Shown here one piece after another: positions 24,338 to 31,954 of a DNA stretch of 64,000 nt. The notes below the pieces were generated by a model that saw only the letters and a program-made list of their open reading frames with translations, did no database searches and was not told the origin of the DNA. The stretch covers positions 4,857 to 68,856 of the forward strand of contig JBBJOW010000016.1 in assembly GCA_037724045.1 (NCBI GenBank), read 5' to 3'. Position 1 is the first letter of the stretch. Every line of letters starts with the position of its first letter. Made by a program: the position numbers and the translations under genes. The stretch is from DATLGB01 sp037724045 (GTDB lineage Bacteria; Actinomycetota; Thermoleophilia; Solirubrobacterales; Solirubrobacteraceae).

Positions 24338-25322
24338 CGCCGTCTCACCTGGCCCAGCGTCCGCGGCGGAGGCTGGGAAGCCGGCGCCGCACGCGAGCAT
24401 CGCCGGGCTCGGGATGGCCGTGCCAGAGCGCGTGATCAAGAACGCGCCGATTGCCGAGCACCTCGGGGTGGATGCGGATTGGATCTCGACGCGCACCGGC
24501 ATCATGGAGCGACACCACGCGTCCGACGACGAGACACTGGAGGACCTGGCCGCCGCTGCCGGCCGCGCTGCGCTGGAGCGGGCCGGGATCGGGGCGGAGG
24601 ACCTCGACCAGGTGCTGGTCGCGACCTTCACGGCGAGCCGCGTGCTGCCCAACGCCGCACCGGTCGTGGCCGCGGCGCTCGGCACGCGCCGGCCAGGTGC
24701 CGTCGACGTGGGGGCGGCCTGCACGGGGTGGCTCTCGGGGCTGGCGTTCGCCGCCGCCCAGGTCGAGGCCGGGCGAACCGAGGCCGTGCTCGTGATCGGC
24801 GCGGACCTGTGCAGCCGGCCGCTCGATCACGACGATCGTCGCACCGCGGGCCTCTTTGGCGACGGCGCGGGAGCGGTGGTCGTAACCGCCGGCGGACCGG
24901 GCCGCGTCGGCCGCATCCTGCTGCGCTCGGAGGGATCGGAGGGCGAGTCGATCACCGCCGAGCGCAAGGGACTGATCGAGATGCGCGGGCAGGACACCTT
25001 CCGCTCCGCGGTGGAGCATCTGTGCGAGTCGACGCTCGAGCTGCTCGCCGTGGAGGAGCTCGCGATCGAGGACATCGACGTGTACGCCTACCACCAGGCG
25101 AACTCGCGCATCATCTCCGCGGTCGGCAAGAAGCTCGGCCTGCCGACGGAGCGGGTCATCGACTGCATCGAGGGCTACGGCAACACCTCGGCGGCGAGCA
25201 TCCCGATCGCGCTGTGTGAAGCGGAGCGATCGGGCCTGCTGCGCCCCGGCGCGCGCGTCCTGGTCTCCGCCATCGGGGCGGGCTTGGCCTGGGGATCGGG
25301 GATCATCGAATGGGGAATATGA
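24330..25322 (+). CDS. fabH: 3-oxoacyl-ACP synthase III
   Basis: 330 residues from ATG 24330 (an ATG two codons earlier is also possible); the start overlaps fabD by 8 bases. The triad is complete: cysteine in VGAACTGWLSG (about residue 130), histidine in AYHQANSRII (about 254) and asparagine in GYGNTSAASIP (about 284). It condenses a primer acyl-CoA with malonyl-ACP to begin each chain. The first 24 or so residues (rich in Ala, Pro and Gly) precede the normal FabH start and are an extra N-terminal extension. Confidence 0.95.
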   Translation: MDSAVSPGPASAAEAGKPAPHASIAGLGMAVPERVIKNAPIAEHLGVDADWISTRTGIMERHHASDDETLEDLAAAAGRAALERAGIGAEDLDQVLVATFTASRVLPNAAPVVAAALGTRRPGAVDVGAACTGWLSGLAFAAAQVEAGRTEAVLVIGADLCSRPLDHDDRRTAGLFGDGAGAVVVTAGGPGRVGRILLRSEGSEGESITAERKGLIEMRGQDTFRSAVEHLCESTLELLAVEELAIEDIDVYAYHQANSRIISAVGKKLGLPTERVIDCIEGYGNTSAASIPIALCEAERSGLLRPGARVLVSAIGAGLAWGSGIIEWGI

Positions 25323-26053
25323 ACGCCCGGCCAGAGGGCTGCGCCCTCGTGACCGGCGCTTCGCGCGGCATCGGAGCGGCGATCGCCCGCGGGCTGGCCG
25401 AAGACGGCTGGCCGGTGGGCGTCAACTACCGCAAGGACTCCGAGGGCGCCGACCGGGTGGTCGAGGAGATCGAGGGCGCCGGCGGCAGCGCGCTCGCCCT
25501 GCAGGGCGACGTCAGAGATCCGGACGCGGCGGACGCGCTGTTCGGAGCGCTCGAGGAGCGCTTCGGGCCGGTGCTCGTCCTGGTCAACAACGCGGGCATG
25601 CGCGACGACGGCCTGTCGCCGCAGCTCGCGGACGAAGCCTGGGATCGGGTGATCGACCTCAATCTCACCGCGCCGTTCCGGCTCACGCGCCGCGCGCTGC
25701 GCGGGATGATGAAGGCCCGCTTCGGTCGCGTGGTCAACATCTCCTCGATCGTCGGTCAGAAGGCGAATCCCGGCCAGGCCAACTACGCGGCGTCCAAGGC
25801 CGGGCTGATCGCCTTCACCAAGACGGTGGCGGCGGAGGTGGGACGGCGCTCGGTGACCGTCAACGCCGTCGCCCCCGGCCTCGTCGAGACCGAGCTCACG
25901 GAGGGCATCGGCGACGAGATTCTCAAGGCCGTCCCCGCGCGGCGGGCCGGCACGCCCGAGGAGATCGCCGCCTGCGTCCGCTTCCTGGCCTCCGACGGGG
26001 CCTCGTACGTTAACGGGACCACTCTGACAGTCGACGGCGGACTGACCGCCTGA
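25310..26053 (+). CDS. fabG: 3-oxoacyl-ACP reductase
   Basis: 247 residues; ATG 25310 or, three codons later, ATG 25319. It is a classical SDR with the TGASRGIG cofactor loop, NNAG, catalytic serine in NISSIVG, and YAASKAG providing tyrosine and lysine. It reduces 3-oxoacyl-ACP with NADPH. The start overlaps the end of fabH. The terminus SYVNGTTLTVDGGLTA is typical of FabG. Confidence 0.95.
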   Translation: MGNMNARPEGCALVTGASRGIGAAIARGLAEDGWPVGVNYRKDSEGADRVVEEIEGAGGSALALQGDVRDPDAADALFGALEERFGPVLVLVNNAGMRDDGLSPQLADEAWDRVIDLNLTAPFRLTRRALRGMMKARFGRVVNISSIVGQKANPGQANYAASKAGLIAFTKTVAAEVGRRSVTVNAVAPGLVETELTEGIGDEILKAVPARRAGTPEEIAACVRFLASDGASYVNGTTLTVDGGLTA

Positions 26054-26066
26054 TAGGAGCATCTAG

Positions 26067-26315
26067 ATGCCTGACGCAACCAAGGACCAAATCCAGGAGC
26101 GCATCACCGAGGCGCTCGTGGGCTTCGGCGCCGACCGCGACCAGATCAAGCCCGAGGCCGACTGGGAGTCGATCGACGTCGACTCGCTCGACCTCGTCGA
26201 GCTTGCCCAGATCATCGAGGAGGAGTACGGCGTGAAGATGAAGGAGGAGGACATGAAGGAGCTCAAGACCGTCGGGGACGCGGTGAACTTCGTCGCGGAG
26301 CGCGCCAACTCGTGA
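26067..26315 (+). CDS. acpP: Acyl carrier protein
   Basis: 82 residues, acidic, behind a GGAG ribosome-binding site. The phosphopantetheine attachment serine is in DVDSLDLVELA (about residue 38), slightly varied from the usual DSLDxVE. It carries the growing chain for the whole operon. It is the only gene here with a clear intergenic spacer and Shine-Dalgarno, which suits the high level of ACP needed. Confidence 0.95.
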   Translation: MPDATKDQIQERITEALVGFGADRDQIKPEADWESIDVDSLDLVELAQIIEEEYGVKMKEEDMKELKTVGDAVNFVAERANS

Positions 26316-27511
26316 AACGCCGGGTCGCCATCACCGGCATCGGGGCGGTGACGCCGTTGGGCATGGGCGTCGACGCCCTGATCGACCGCTGGGCGGCGGG
26401 CGAGTCGGCCATCGAGGACGGGCTCGGCCTGTGCAAGGACTTCGAGCCCGGGGAGCATCTCTCCATCAAAACGGCCCGACGGGCGGACCGCTTCACGCAG
26501 CTCTCGCTGGTGGCGTGCGCCGAGGCGCTCGCGCAGGCGGGCTGGGAGGACGATCCGCCCGTGGATCCCGCGCGCACGGGATGCATCATGGGCACGGGCA
26601 TCGGTGGCATCGCGACGATCGAGGAGCAGCTCGGGGTGCTCAACGAGCGCGGAGCCGAGGCGGTCTCCGCGCTGGCGGTGCCGATGCTGATGGCCAACGC
26701 GGCCGCCGGAGTCGTGGCGATGACCCACGGGTTGAAGGGACAGTGCTACGGGACGGTGTCCGCCTGTGCGGCGGGAGCGCACGCGATCGGCGTGGGGCTG
26801 CGCATGGTGCAGTACGGCGACGCGGACGCGTGCGTGGTGGGTGGTGCCGAGGCGGGCATCACGCCGCTGTCCCAGGCGGCGTTCGAGAGCATGGGCGCGA
26901 CCTCGCCGAGCGGCATGTCGCGCCCGTTCGACGCCCGCCGCGACGGCTTCGTGATGGGCGAGGCGGCCGGGGCGCTCGTGCTCGAGCCCGAGGAGGCCGC
27001 CCGCGAGCGCGGCGCGGAGATCCTGGGATACGTGATCGGCTACGGCGCGACGGCGGACGCCCACCACCTCACCGCGCCCGATCCCGGGGGCGACGGCGCG
27101 GGACGCGCGATCGAGCTGGCGCTGGCCGATGCCGAGATCGGGCCGGACGGCTTGGACTGGGTCAACGCCCACGGGACCTCGACGCCGCTCAACGACGCCG
27201 CGGAGACCGAGGCACTGAAGCGCATCCTCGGCGACCGCGCGAGCGAGCTGCCCGTCTCCTCGCTGAAGTCGGTGATCGGGCACACGCTCGGCGCCGCCGG
27301 GGCAGTGGAGGCGGTCGTCACGGTGCCCGCCCTGGCTCGCGGGATCGCTCCGCCGACCGTGGGCTGGGAGGAGCGCGACGAGACCTGCGACCTCGACTAC
27401 GTGCCCGGCGAGGCCAGGGAGCTGTCGAGCGACGGACGGCCGCTGCGCGCGATCTCGAACTCCTTCGGCTTCGGCGGCCACAACGCCGTCCTCATCCTGG
27501 AGGCCCCATGA
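26312..27511 (+). CDS. fabF: 3-oxoacyl-ACP synthase II
   Basis: 399 residues from GTG 26312, in a GTGA overlap with acpP. The catalytic cysteine is in GTVSACAAGAHAIG (about residue 150), and the two histidines are in NAHGTSTPLNDAAE (about 286) and VIGHTLGAAGAVE (about 323). It elongates acyl-ACP with malonyl-ACP. The C-terminal NSFGFGGHNAVLIL is typical of the family. Confidence 0.95.
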   Translation: MKRRVAITGIGAVTPLGMGVDALIDRWAAGESAIEDGLGLCKDFEPGEHLSIKTARRADRFTQLSLVACAEALAQAGWEDDPPVDPARTGCIMGTGIGGIATIEEQLGVLNERGAEAVSALAVPMLMANAAAGVVAMTHGLKGQCYGTVSACAAGAHAIGVGLRMVQYGDADACVVGGAEAGITPLSQAAFESMGATSPSGMSRPFDARRDGFVMGEAAGALVLEPEEAARERGAEILGYVIGYGATADAHHLTAPDPGGDGAGRAIELALADAEIGPDGLDWVNAHGTSTPLNDAAETEALKRILGDRASELPVSSLKSVIGHTLGAAGAVEAVVTVPALARGIAPPTVGWEERDETCDLDYVPGEARELSSDGRPLRAISNSFGFGGHNAVLILEAP

Positions 27512-27942
27512 CCCCAGAGGCCACGGTGACCCGCGGGCGCACGATCACGGAGGCCGACGTCGTCGGCTTCTCCGCCCTTACCGGCGACTTCCATCCCCAG
27601 CACACCGACGCAGTCTGGGCCGAGACCAGTGAGCTGGGCGGCATCGTGGCGCACGGCATGCTCGTGCTGTCCTACGCGCTCGGGCTCGTGCCGCTCGACC
27701 CCGAGCGCGTCCTGGCGCTGCGCCGCATCGAGCAGGTGGTCTTCAAGCGTCCCGTGCGCATCGGGGACACGATCCGCGTCGAGGTCAAGCTCGCACGTCC
27801 AGATGAGGGGCGCGGCCTCGAGGCGTGGGAGTGGCGAATCCTCAACCAGCGCGACGAGCTCGTGGTCAGGGCGAAGATCGAGGCCCTGGTCCGAAGCGAG
27901 AATGCGGCCGAGCCCGAGTCCGATCCCGAGTCGGTGTCGTGA
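27508..27942 (+). CDS. MaoC-like hydratase, likely 3-hydroxyacyl-ACP dehydratase
   Basis: 144 residues from ATG 27508 (ATGA overlap with fabF). A single hot-dog domain has the hydratase-2 motif SALTGDFHPQHTD, a variant of GDxNPxHxD that keeps the catalytic aspartate and histidine, followed by GIVAHGML. No FabZ or FabA occurs in the operon, so this protein most likely performs the dehydration step, as the MaoC-type HadAB enzymes do in mycobacteria. The C-terminus ends in an acidic tail. Confidence 0.85.
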   Translation: MTPEATVTRGRTITEADVVGFSALTGDFHPQHTDAVWAETSELGGIVAHGMLVLSYALGLVPLDPERVLALRRIEQVVFKRPVRIGDTIRVEVKLARPDEGRGLEAWEWRILNQRDELVVRAKIEALVRSENAAEPESDPESVS

Positions 27943-28718
27943 TGCTCCTCGAGGGCAAGCGCCTGCTGATCACCGGGGTGATGACCAAGTCGTCGATCGC
28001 CTATGCGGTCGCCGAGCAGGCCCAGCAGCAGGGGGCGGAGATCGTGCTCACGAGCTTCGGCCGGGCCCGCCGCCTGACCGAGCGCACGGCCAAGAGCCTC
28101 CCCACGCCACCCGACGTGCTTGAGCTCGACGTCAACAGCGCCGAGGACTTCGAGGCCCTGGCGAACGAGCTCGACTCGCGCTGGGGCACGCTCGACGGCG
28201 TGCTCCACGCCATCGCCTTCGCCCCGGAGGACGCGCTCGGCGGGCACTTTCTCGAGACCCCGCCCGAGAGCGCCACCCAGGCCTTCCTCACCAGCGCGTA
28301 CTCCCTCAAGGCGCTGGCAGCGTCGCTCGCGCCGCTGCTCGAGAAGGGCAAGGGCAGCGTGGTCGGCCTCGACTTCGACGCCTCCGTGGCGTGGCCGGTG
28401 TATGACTGGATGGGGGTCGCCAAGGCCGCGCTGGAGGCGGTTTCCCGCTACCTCGCCCGTGACCTCGGGCCCCGTGGCATCCGCGCGAACCTCGTCTCGG
28501 CCGGCCCGATCGAGACGGCTGCCGCCGGAGGCATACCCGGCTTCGAGAAGCTCGCCGAGCTCTGGGGCGCCCGCGCCCCGCTCGGCTGGGACGTGACCGA
28601 TCCCGACTCGGTCGCCGGGACCGTCTGCTACCTGCTCTCCGATCTCTCCCGTGGCGTCACCGGAGAGATCATCCACGTCGACGGCGGCTACCACGCCATG
28701 GGCGCCCCGCTCGCATGA
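27942..28718 (+). CDS. fabI: Enoyl-ACP reductase, InhA-like
   Basis: 258 residues from ATG 27942; the GTG just before it (27939) is an alternative start. The cofactor loop ITGVMTKSSIAYAVAE and catalytic YDWMGVAKAALEAV (tyrosine and lysine seven residues apart) match InhA more closely than enterobacterial FabI. AGPIETAAAGGIPGFE forms the substrate loop. It performs the last reduction of each elongation cycle with NADH. Coupled to the upstream and downstream genes by overlaps. Confidence 0.92.
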   Translation: MLLEGKRLLITGVMTKSSIAYAVAEQAQQQGAEIVLTSFGRARRLTERTAKSLPTPPDVLELDVNSAEDFEALANELDSRWGTLDGVLHAIAFAPEDALGGHFLETPPESATQAFLTSAYSLKALAASLAPLLEKGKGSVVGLDFDASVAWPVYDWMGVAKAALEAVSRYLARDLGPRGIRANLVSAGPIETAAAGGIPGFEKLAELWGARAPLGWDVTDPDSVAGTVCYLLSDLSRGVTGEIIHVDGGYHAMGAPLA

Positions 28719-29806
28719 GCGACGCGGTCTTCCTCACCGGTGGCACGGGCTTCCTCGGGATGGAGTTCCTCGCTCGGCTGCTCGAGCGCGATGAGGGGCC
28801 GGAGGTGTTCCTCGCCGTGCGCGCACGCGATGTCGACGAAGCGCGCGAGCGGGTCGTCGGGCTCCTCGCCCAGCTCTACGACGACCCGCCGGCCTCCGCC
28901 TCCCGGCTGCGCCCCGTGTGTGCCGATCTCACCGATCCCGGCCTCGGGCTCGCGGCGGCGGACCGGCAGGAGCTGAGCGCCGGCGTCGGCCGCGTCGTGC
29001 ACTGCGCCGCATCGGTCGAATTCACGCTCCCGTTGGAGGAGGCGCGGGAGATCAACGTCGAGGGCACTCGCCGCGTGCTCGAGCTGGCGCAGGAGATGGG
29101 CGGGCTCGAACGGATGGTGCACGTCTCGACGGCCTACGTGTGCGGCCGGGAACCCGTCCGTTTCGAAGAGGACGACGAGACCCCGGGTCGCGACTTTCGC
29201 AACACGTACGAGCAGACCAAGTGGGAAGGTGAGCAGGCGATCGCCAAGGCCGGCCTGCCCTACGCGATCGTGCGCCCGAGCATCGTCGTCGGCGAGGCGG
29301 ACAGCGGCTGGACCTCCGCGTTCAACGTCCTCTACTGGCCGCTTCAGGCTTTCGCCCGAGGCCTGTTCACCGAGGTCTCGGCCGACCCGGAAGGGGTCAT
29401 AGACGTGGTGCCCGTCGACTACGTCGCCGAGGTCATCGAGGGCGCCCTCTACGAGGACGGGGCCGACGGCGCGTATCACGCCGTCGCGGGCGACAAAGCG
29501 CTGACGGTCGCCGGCCTGCTCGAGCTCGCCTGCGGAGCGCTCGACCGCGAGGCCCCGAAACTGACGCCGCCGGGGGTGCTCGCCCCCGACCACCCTGCGG
29601 CCGTCTTCGAGCCCTACTTCGACGTTCACACCCGCTTCGGCGACCGGCGCGCGCGCGGCCTGCTACCGGACTCCTCCGGCCCACCCCGGCCGGAGGAGTA
29701 CTTCCCCGCGCTCATCGACTACGGCCTCCAGACACGCTGGGGCAAGCAGCACCTGACCCGCGAGGCCGCCAGAGCGCGCGCCGCTCGCGCCCCGGCCGAG
29801 CAGTAG
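28715..29806 (+). CDS. Extended SDR, thioester-reductase/acyl-reductase type
   Basis: 363 residues from ATG 28715 (ATGA overlap with fabI). The dinucleotide loop FLTGGTGFLGMEFLARLL and the active-site tyrosine-lysine in NTYEQTKWEGEQ (YxxxK) are intact. VHVSTAYVCGR and VRPSIVVGEADSGW are hallmarks of the NAD_binding_4/male-sterility family, which includes fatty acyl-CoA and thioester reductases. As the last gene of the fatty-acid operon it could reduce acyl-ACP or acyl-CoA to an aldehyde or alcohol. That product is inferred from family and position only. Confidence 0.82.
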   Translation: MSDAVFLTGGTGFLGMEFLARLLERDEGPEVFLAVRARDVDEARERVVGLLAQLYDDPPASASRLRPVCADLTDPGLGLAAADRQELSAGVGRVVHCAASVEFTLPLEEAREINVEGTRRVLELAQEMGGLERMVHVSTAYVCGREPVRFEEDDETPGRDFRNTYEQTKWEGEQAIAKAGLPYAIVRPSIVVGEADSGWTSAFNVLYWPLQAFARGLFTEVSADPEGVIDVVPVDYVAEVIEGALYEDGADGAYHAVAGDKALTVAGLLELACGALDREAPKLTPPGVLAPDHPAAVFEPYFDVHTRFGDRRARGLLPDSSGPPRPEEYFPALIDYGLQTRWGKQHLTREAARARAARAPAEQ

Positions 29807-29886
29807 GCGCGAGCCGCAGCTGCTGGGGCGGTCCGCGCTGATAGACGTTGACAGCGACATGGGGGAGCGCTGCTCGGCGTTGAGCG

Positions 29887-29909
29887 GGAGGGTCGTTCCT
29901 TCTTTTTTT
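29887..29909 (+). terminator. Possible terminator of the fab operon
   Basis: A weak stem (GGAGG with CCTTC, one G-T pair) is followed at once by TCTTTTTTTC. The seven-T run is striking in this GC-rich sequence and lies 80 bases after the last fab gene. The stem is short, so confidence is limited; the T-rich stretch may instead belong to the neighbouring mobile-element remnant. Confidence 0.35.
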
Positions 29910-29931
29910 CCTATTTCAAGGGAGTCGTTGG

Positions 29932-30069
29932 ATGACGGGATCGCTCGAGAGCGTGCCGTCGGGCCGGGTGATCGTGGCGATCGATCCTGGCAAGGCGGTC
30001 AGGTGCCGGGCTTCCTCGCGCTCGGCGCCATCTGCGAGAAAACCCGTGACTAGCCGGGATTTTCGGTGA
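29932..30069 (+). pseudogene. Possible IS110-type transposase N-terminal remnant
   Basis: A 45-codon frame begins at ATG 29932. RVIVAIDPGKA resembles the first catalytic strand (aspartate in IDPGK) of IS110-family DEDD transposases. After that point the frame becomes serine-arginine-rich and loses resemblance. The stretch in front is unusually A/T-rich for this genome. It ends 2 bases from the 3' end of tRNA-Arg. Only about ten residues support the assignment, so this is tentative. Confidence 0.3.
30039..30063 (-). terminator. Intrinsic terminator of tRNA-Arg
   Basis: Read on the minus strand, AAAA-T-CCCG and CGGG-TTTT pair around an 8-base loop, beginning 8 bases after the mature tRNA end and finishing in TTTT. 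It is the expected place for the tRNA terminator. Confidence 0.6.
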
Positions 30070-30070
30070 T

Positions 30071-30143
30071 GCGCCCGGCTGGATTCGAACCAGCGACCTC
30101 TGCCTTCGGAGGGCAGCACTCTATCCAGCTGAGCTACGGGCGC
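30071..30143 (-). tRNA. tRNA-Arg (anticodon CCG)
   Basis: 73 nt with a complete cloverleaf. The acceptor stem is GCGCCCG/CGGGCGC, the anticodon arm is CTGCC-CTCCGAA-GGCAG, and the T arm contains GGTTCGAATCC. The anticodon CCG reads CGG arginine codons, abundant in a GC-rich genome. The 3' CCA is not encoded. A TAGAAT on the minus strand at 30156-30161 is a likely -10 element 12 bases upstream. Confidence 0.97.
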
Positions 30144-30454
30144 TCTGACGGCGTCATTCTACGGGGAGGCTGGCCGCGGCCCCGGGGTCATCGCAGCGGA
30201 TGGCATCTCGCCAGCACTCATCGCCAGGCAGAGCGCGTCCTCGGCGCGCGGCAGCGTGCGGTCGGGCTGTTCGGTGGCTTCGTGGGCCGCGACGCCGAAG
30301 CACGCGGTCGCCTCGACGACCGCCGTCGCGTGTCCAGCGGGGCGATTGCGAGCGCGGCGCGGAGTTCCTGTGCGTGGCGAGATGCGCCCGGCCGGGCAGC
30401 GCTGTCCGGGCCATCCGGTCTCATCGGATCACGCGGCCCGAACCCGTAGGCGGG
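30144..30454. other. Gene-free stretch between tRNA-Arg and phosphoesterase
   Basis: 311 bases without a convincing gene. The only frames starting at a normal codon are arginine-rich translations. On the minus strand, about 30167-30340, one frame without a start codon reads like ordinary protein (TAVVEATACFGVAAHEATEQ and onward) and could be a decayed coding fragment. It also contains the likely tRNA -10 element. Nothing else is seen. Confidence 0.5.
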
Positions 30455-30460
30455 TACGTT
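30455..30460 (+). promoter_or_regulatory. -10 element (TACGTT) for phosphoesterase
   Basis: TACGTT, then 7 bases, then GTG 30468, with no ribosome-binding site. The geometry implies a leaderless mRNA for the phosphoesterase-RNase Z unit. Confidence 0.45.
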
Positions 30461-30467
30461 GCTCGCC

Positions 30468-30956
30468 GTGCAGCTGGCGATCATCTCCGACACCCACATG
30501 CCCCGCGGTTCGCGGCGGCTGCCCGAGGCGTGCGTGGCCCGGCTGGCGGCCGCCGACGCGATCCTGCACTGCGGCGACTTCGCCCGAGTCGAGGTGATCG
30601 ACGCGATCGCGGCGATCGGCCCGCCGCTGCACGCCATCCACGGGAACGTCGATGACGACGTCGTGCGGACACGGCTCCCGGAGCGCCTCGAGGTCGAGCT
30701 GGGCGGGAAGCGCTTCGGCCTCGTCCACGACCCCGGCTCGCGCCGCCACCGGCTCGAGCGCCTTCGCGGGTGGTTCCCGGAAGCGGACGCGGTGCTCTTC
30801 GGGCACACCCACCTGCCCGAGCATGACGAGCACGAGGGCTTTCAGATCTTCAACCCGGGCTCGCCTACGGAGCGCCGGCGCGCGCCCGCGCACACCATGG
30901 GGGAGGCCACCATCTTGCAGGGGCGGCTGACCTTCGACCTGATCGCCGTCGGCTAG
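30468..30956 (+). CDS. Calcineurin-like metallophosphoesterase, YfcE/MJ0936 family
   Basis: 162 residues. The di-metal site is spelled out in order: IISDTHMPR (aspartate and histidine), HCGDFA, HGNVDD, and FGHTHLPE near the end, with INPGS-like FNPGSPTERR. It hydrolyses phosphodiesters; the physiological substrate of the family is not settled. GTG 30468 begins the protein exactly at the first beta-strand. The stop codon abuts the start of rnz. Confidence 0.9.
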   Translation: MQLAIISDTHMPRGSRRLPEACVARLAAADAILHCGDFARVEVIDAIAAIGPPLHAIHGNVDDDVVRTRLPERLEVELGGKRFGLVHDPGSRRHRLERLRGWFPEADAVLFGHTHLPEHDEHEGFQIFNPGSPTERRRAPAHTMGEATILQGRLTFDLIAVG

Positions 30957-31910
30957 ATGGACCTCTCGATCGTGTTCGCCGGGACGGGGGGGTCGGCGCC
31001 GACCGCGCGCCGCGGCCTGCCGGCGGTGCTGATCGCCGCCGGGGGCGACCGGCTGCTGGTCGACTGCGGCGAGGGCACGCAGCGCCAGCTGCTCTCGAGC
31101 GTCGGCCTGCCCGACCTCGACGCGGTGTTCCTCACGCACTTCCACGCCGACCACTGGCTCGGGCTGCCCGGCATGCTCAAGACGTTCGACCTGCGTGCGC
31201 GGGAGAAGCCGCTGGCGGTCTACGGCCCGGCGGGTCTGAAGGAGCAGATCGGGGCGGTGCAGCGCGTGGTGGGCCGCACGCGCTACCCGCTCGACCTCAT
31301 CGAGCTCGACCGCTTCGACGAGGTGGAGTTCGACTCCTACGTGATGCACGCGTTTCCCATCGACCACCGGCTGCCCGGACTGGGCTTCGCCTTCACCGAG
31401 GACGAGCGCCCCGGGCGTTTCGATCCCGCGGAGGCCGCGCGTCTGGGTGTGGTGCCCGGGCCCGACTTCGGCCGGCTGCAGCAGGGCGAGACGGTCGGCG
31501 GCGTGCGTCCCGAGCAGGTCATCGGCGCCGATCGGCTGGGCCGGCGGCTCGTCTTCTCGGGCGACACCCGCCCGTGCCAGGAGGTGCTCGAGCACGCGCG
31601 CGACGCCGATCTGCTCGTCCACGAGGCGACCTTCACCGACTCCGAGCTCGCGCGCGCACGTGCGACCGGTCATTCGACCGCCCGCCAGGCAGCCGAGCTC
31701 GCGCGCGACGCCGGGGTGCGCCTGCTCGCGCTCACCCACCTGTCCACGCGCTACTTCCCGCGCGAGATCCGCGACGAGGCGCGTGCGACGTTCGCGAACA
31801 CGGTGGTTCCGCGGGATTTCGACGCGATCGAGATTCCGTTCCCGGAACGTGGGGAACCGCGTCTCATCAAGGCCTCGGCGCCCGCCGACGGGCCTGATAG
31901 CTTCACCTGA
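30957..31910 (+). CDS. rnz: Ribonuclease Z (tRNA 3' endonuclease)
   Basis: 317 residues. A metallo-beta-lactamase fold has the motif FLTHFHADHWLGLPGM (HxHxDH), DCGEGTQRQL, FSGDTRP, and a histidine in ALTHLSTRY. It trims the 3' trailer of tRNA precursors, which fits the local tRNA lacking an encoded CCA. It starts directly after the phosphoesterase stop codon. Confidence 0.93.
   Translation: MDLSIVFAGTGGSAPTARRGLPAVLIAAGGDRLLVDCGEGTQRQLLSSVGLPDLDAVFLTHFHADHWLGLPGMLKTFDLRAREKPLAVYGPAGLKEQIGAVQRVVGRTRYPLDLIELDRFDEVEFDSYVMHAFPIDHRLPGLGFAFTEDERPGRFDPAEAARLGVVPGPDFGRLQQGETVGGVRPEQVIGADRLGRRLVFSGDTRPCQEVLEHARDADLLVHEATFTDSELARARATGHSTARQAAELARDAGVRLLALTHLSTRYFPREIRDEARATFANTVVPRDFDAIEIPFPERGEPRLIKASAPADGPDSFT
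31898..31903 (+). promoter_or_regulatory. Possible -10 element of the pyr operon
   Basis: TAGCTT inside the end of rnz. A start about 7 bases downstream would produce a leader that begins just before the PyrR-type hairpin. No clear -35 is seen. Confidence 0.35.
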
Positions 31911-31914
31911 GTCC

Positions 31915-31944
31915 CCTTTAACCGGGTCCGAGAGGCCAGGAAGG
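31915..31944 (+). promoter_or_regulatory. PyrR-binding-type hairpin covering the pyrR ribosome-binding site
   Basis: The leader reads GGGTCCGAGAGGCC, one base shorter than the Bacillus PyrR loop consensus. It folds as CCTT (31915-31918), CC, GG-U-CC, a GAGA loop, GGCC, GG and AAGG (31941-31944). The 3' arm is the Shine-Dalgarno AGGAAGG. PyrR bound to UMP would stabilise the hairpin and block translation, the mechanism known for mycobacterial pyr operons. Confidence 0.6.
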
Positions 31945-31954
31945 AATGTCACGC

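Noticed and set aside
26431..27507. Long upstream extension of the MaoC frame through fabF
   Set aside because: The extension is the +1 shadow of fabF; the ATGA-coupled ATG 27508 matches the normal MaoC start.
30154..30414. 86-codon arginine-rich minus-strand frame upstream of the phosphoesterase
   Set aside because: More than a quarter of the residues are arginine with no motif, as expected of a wrong frame; a different, startless frame looks more protein-like but cannot be called a gene.
30066..30449. Plus-strand frame beginning MRPAGFEPATSAFGGQHSIQLSYG
   Set aside because: It is the antisense translation of tRNA-Arg, a known source of spurious proteins containing AGFEPATS.
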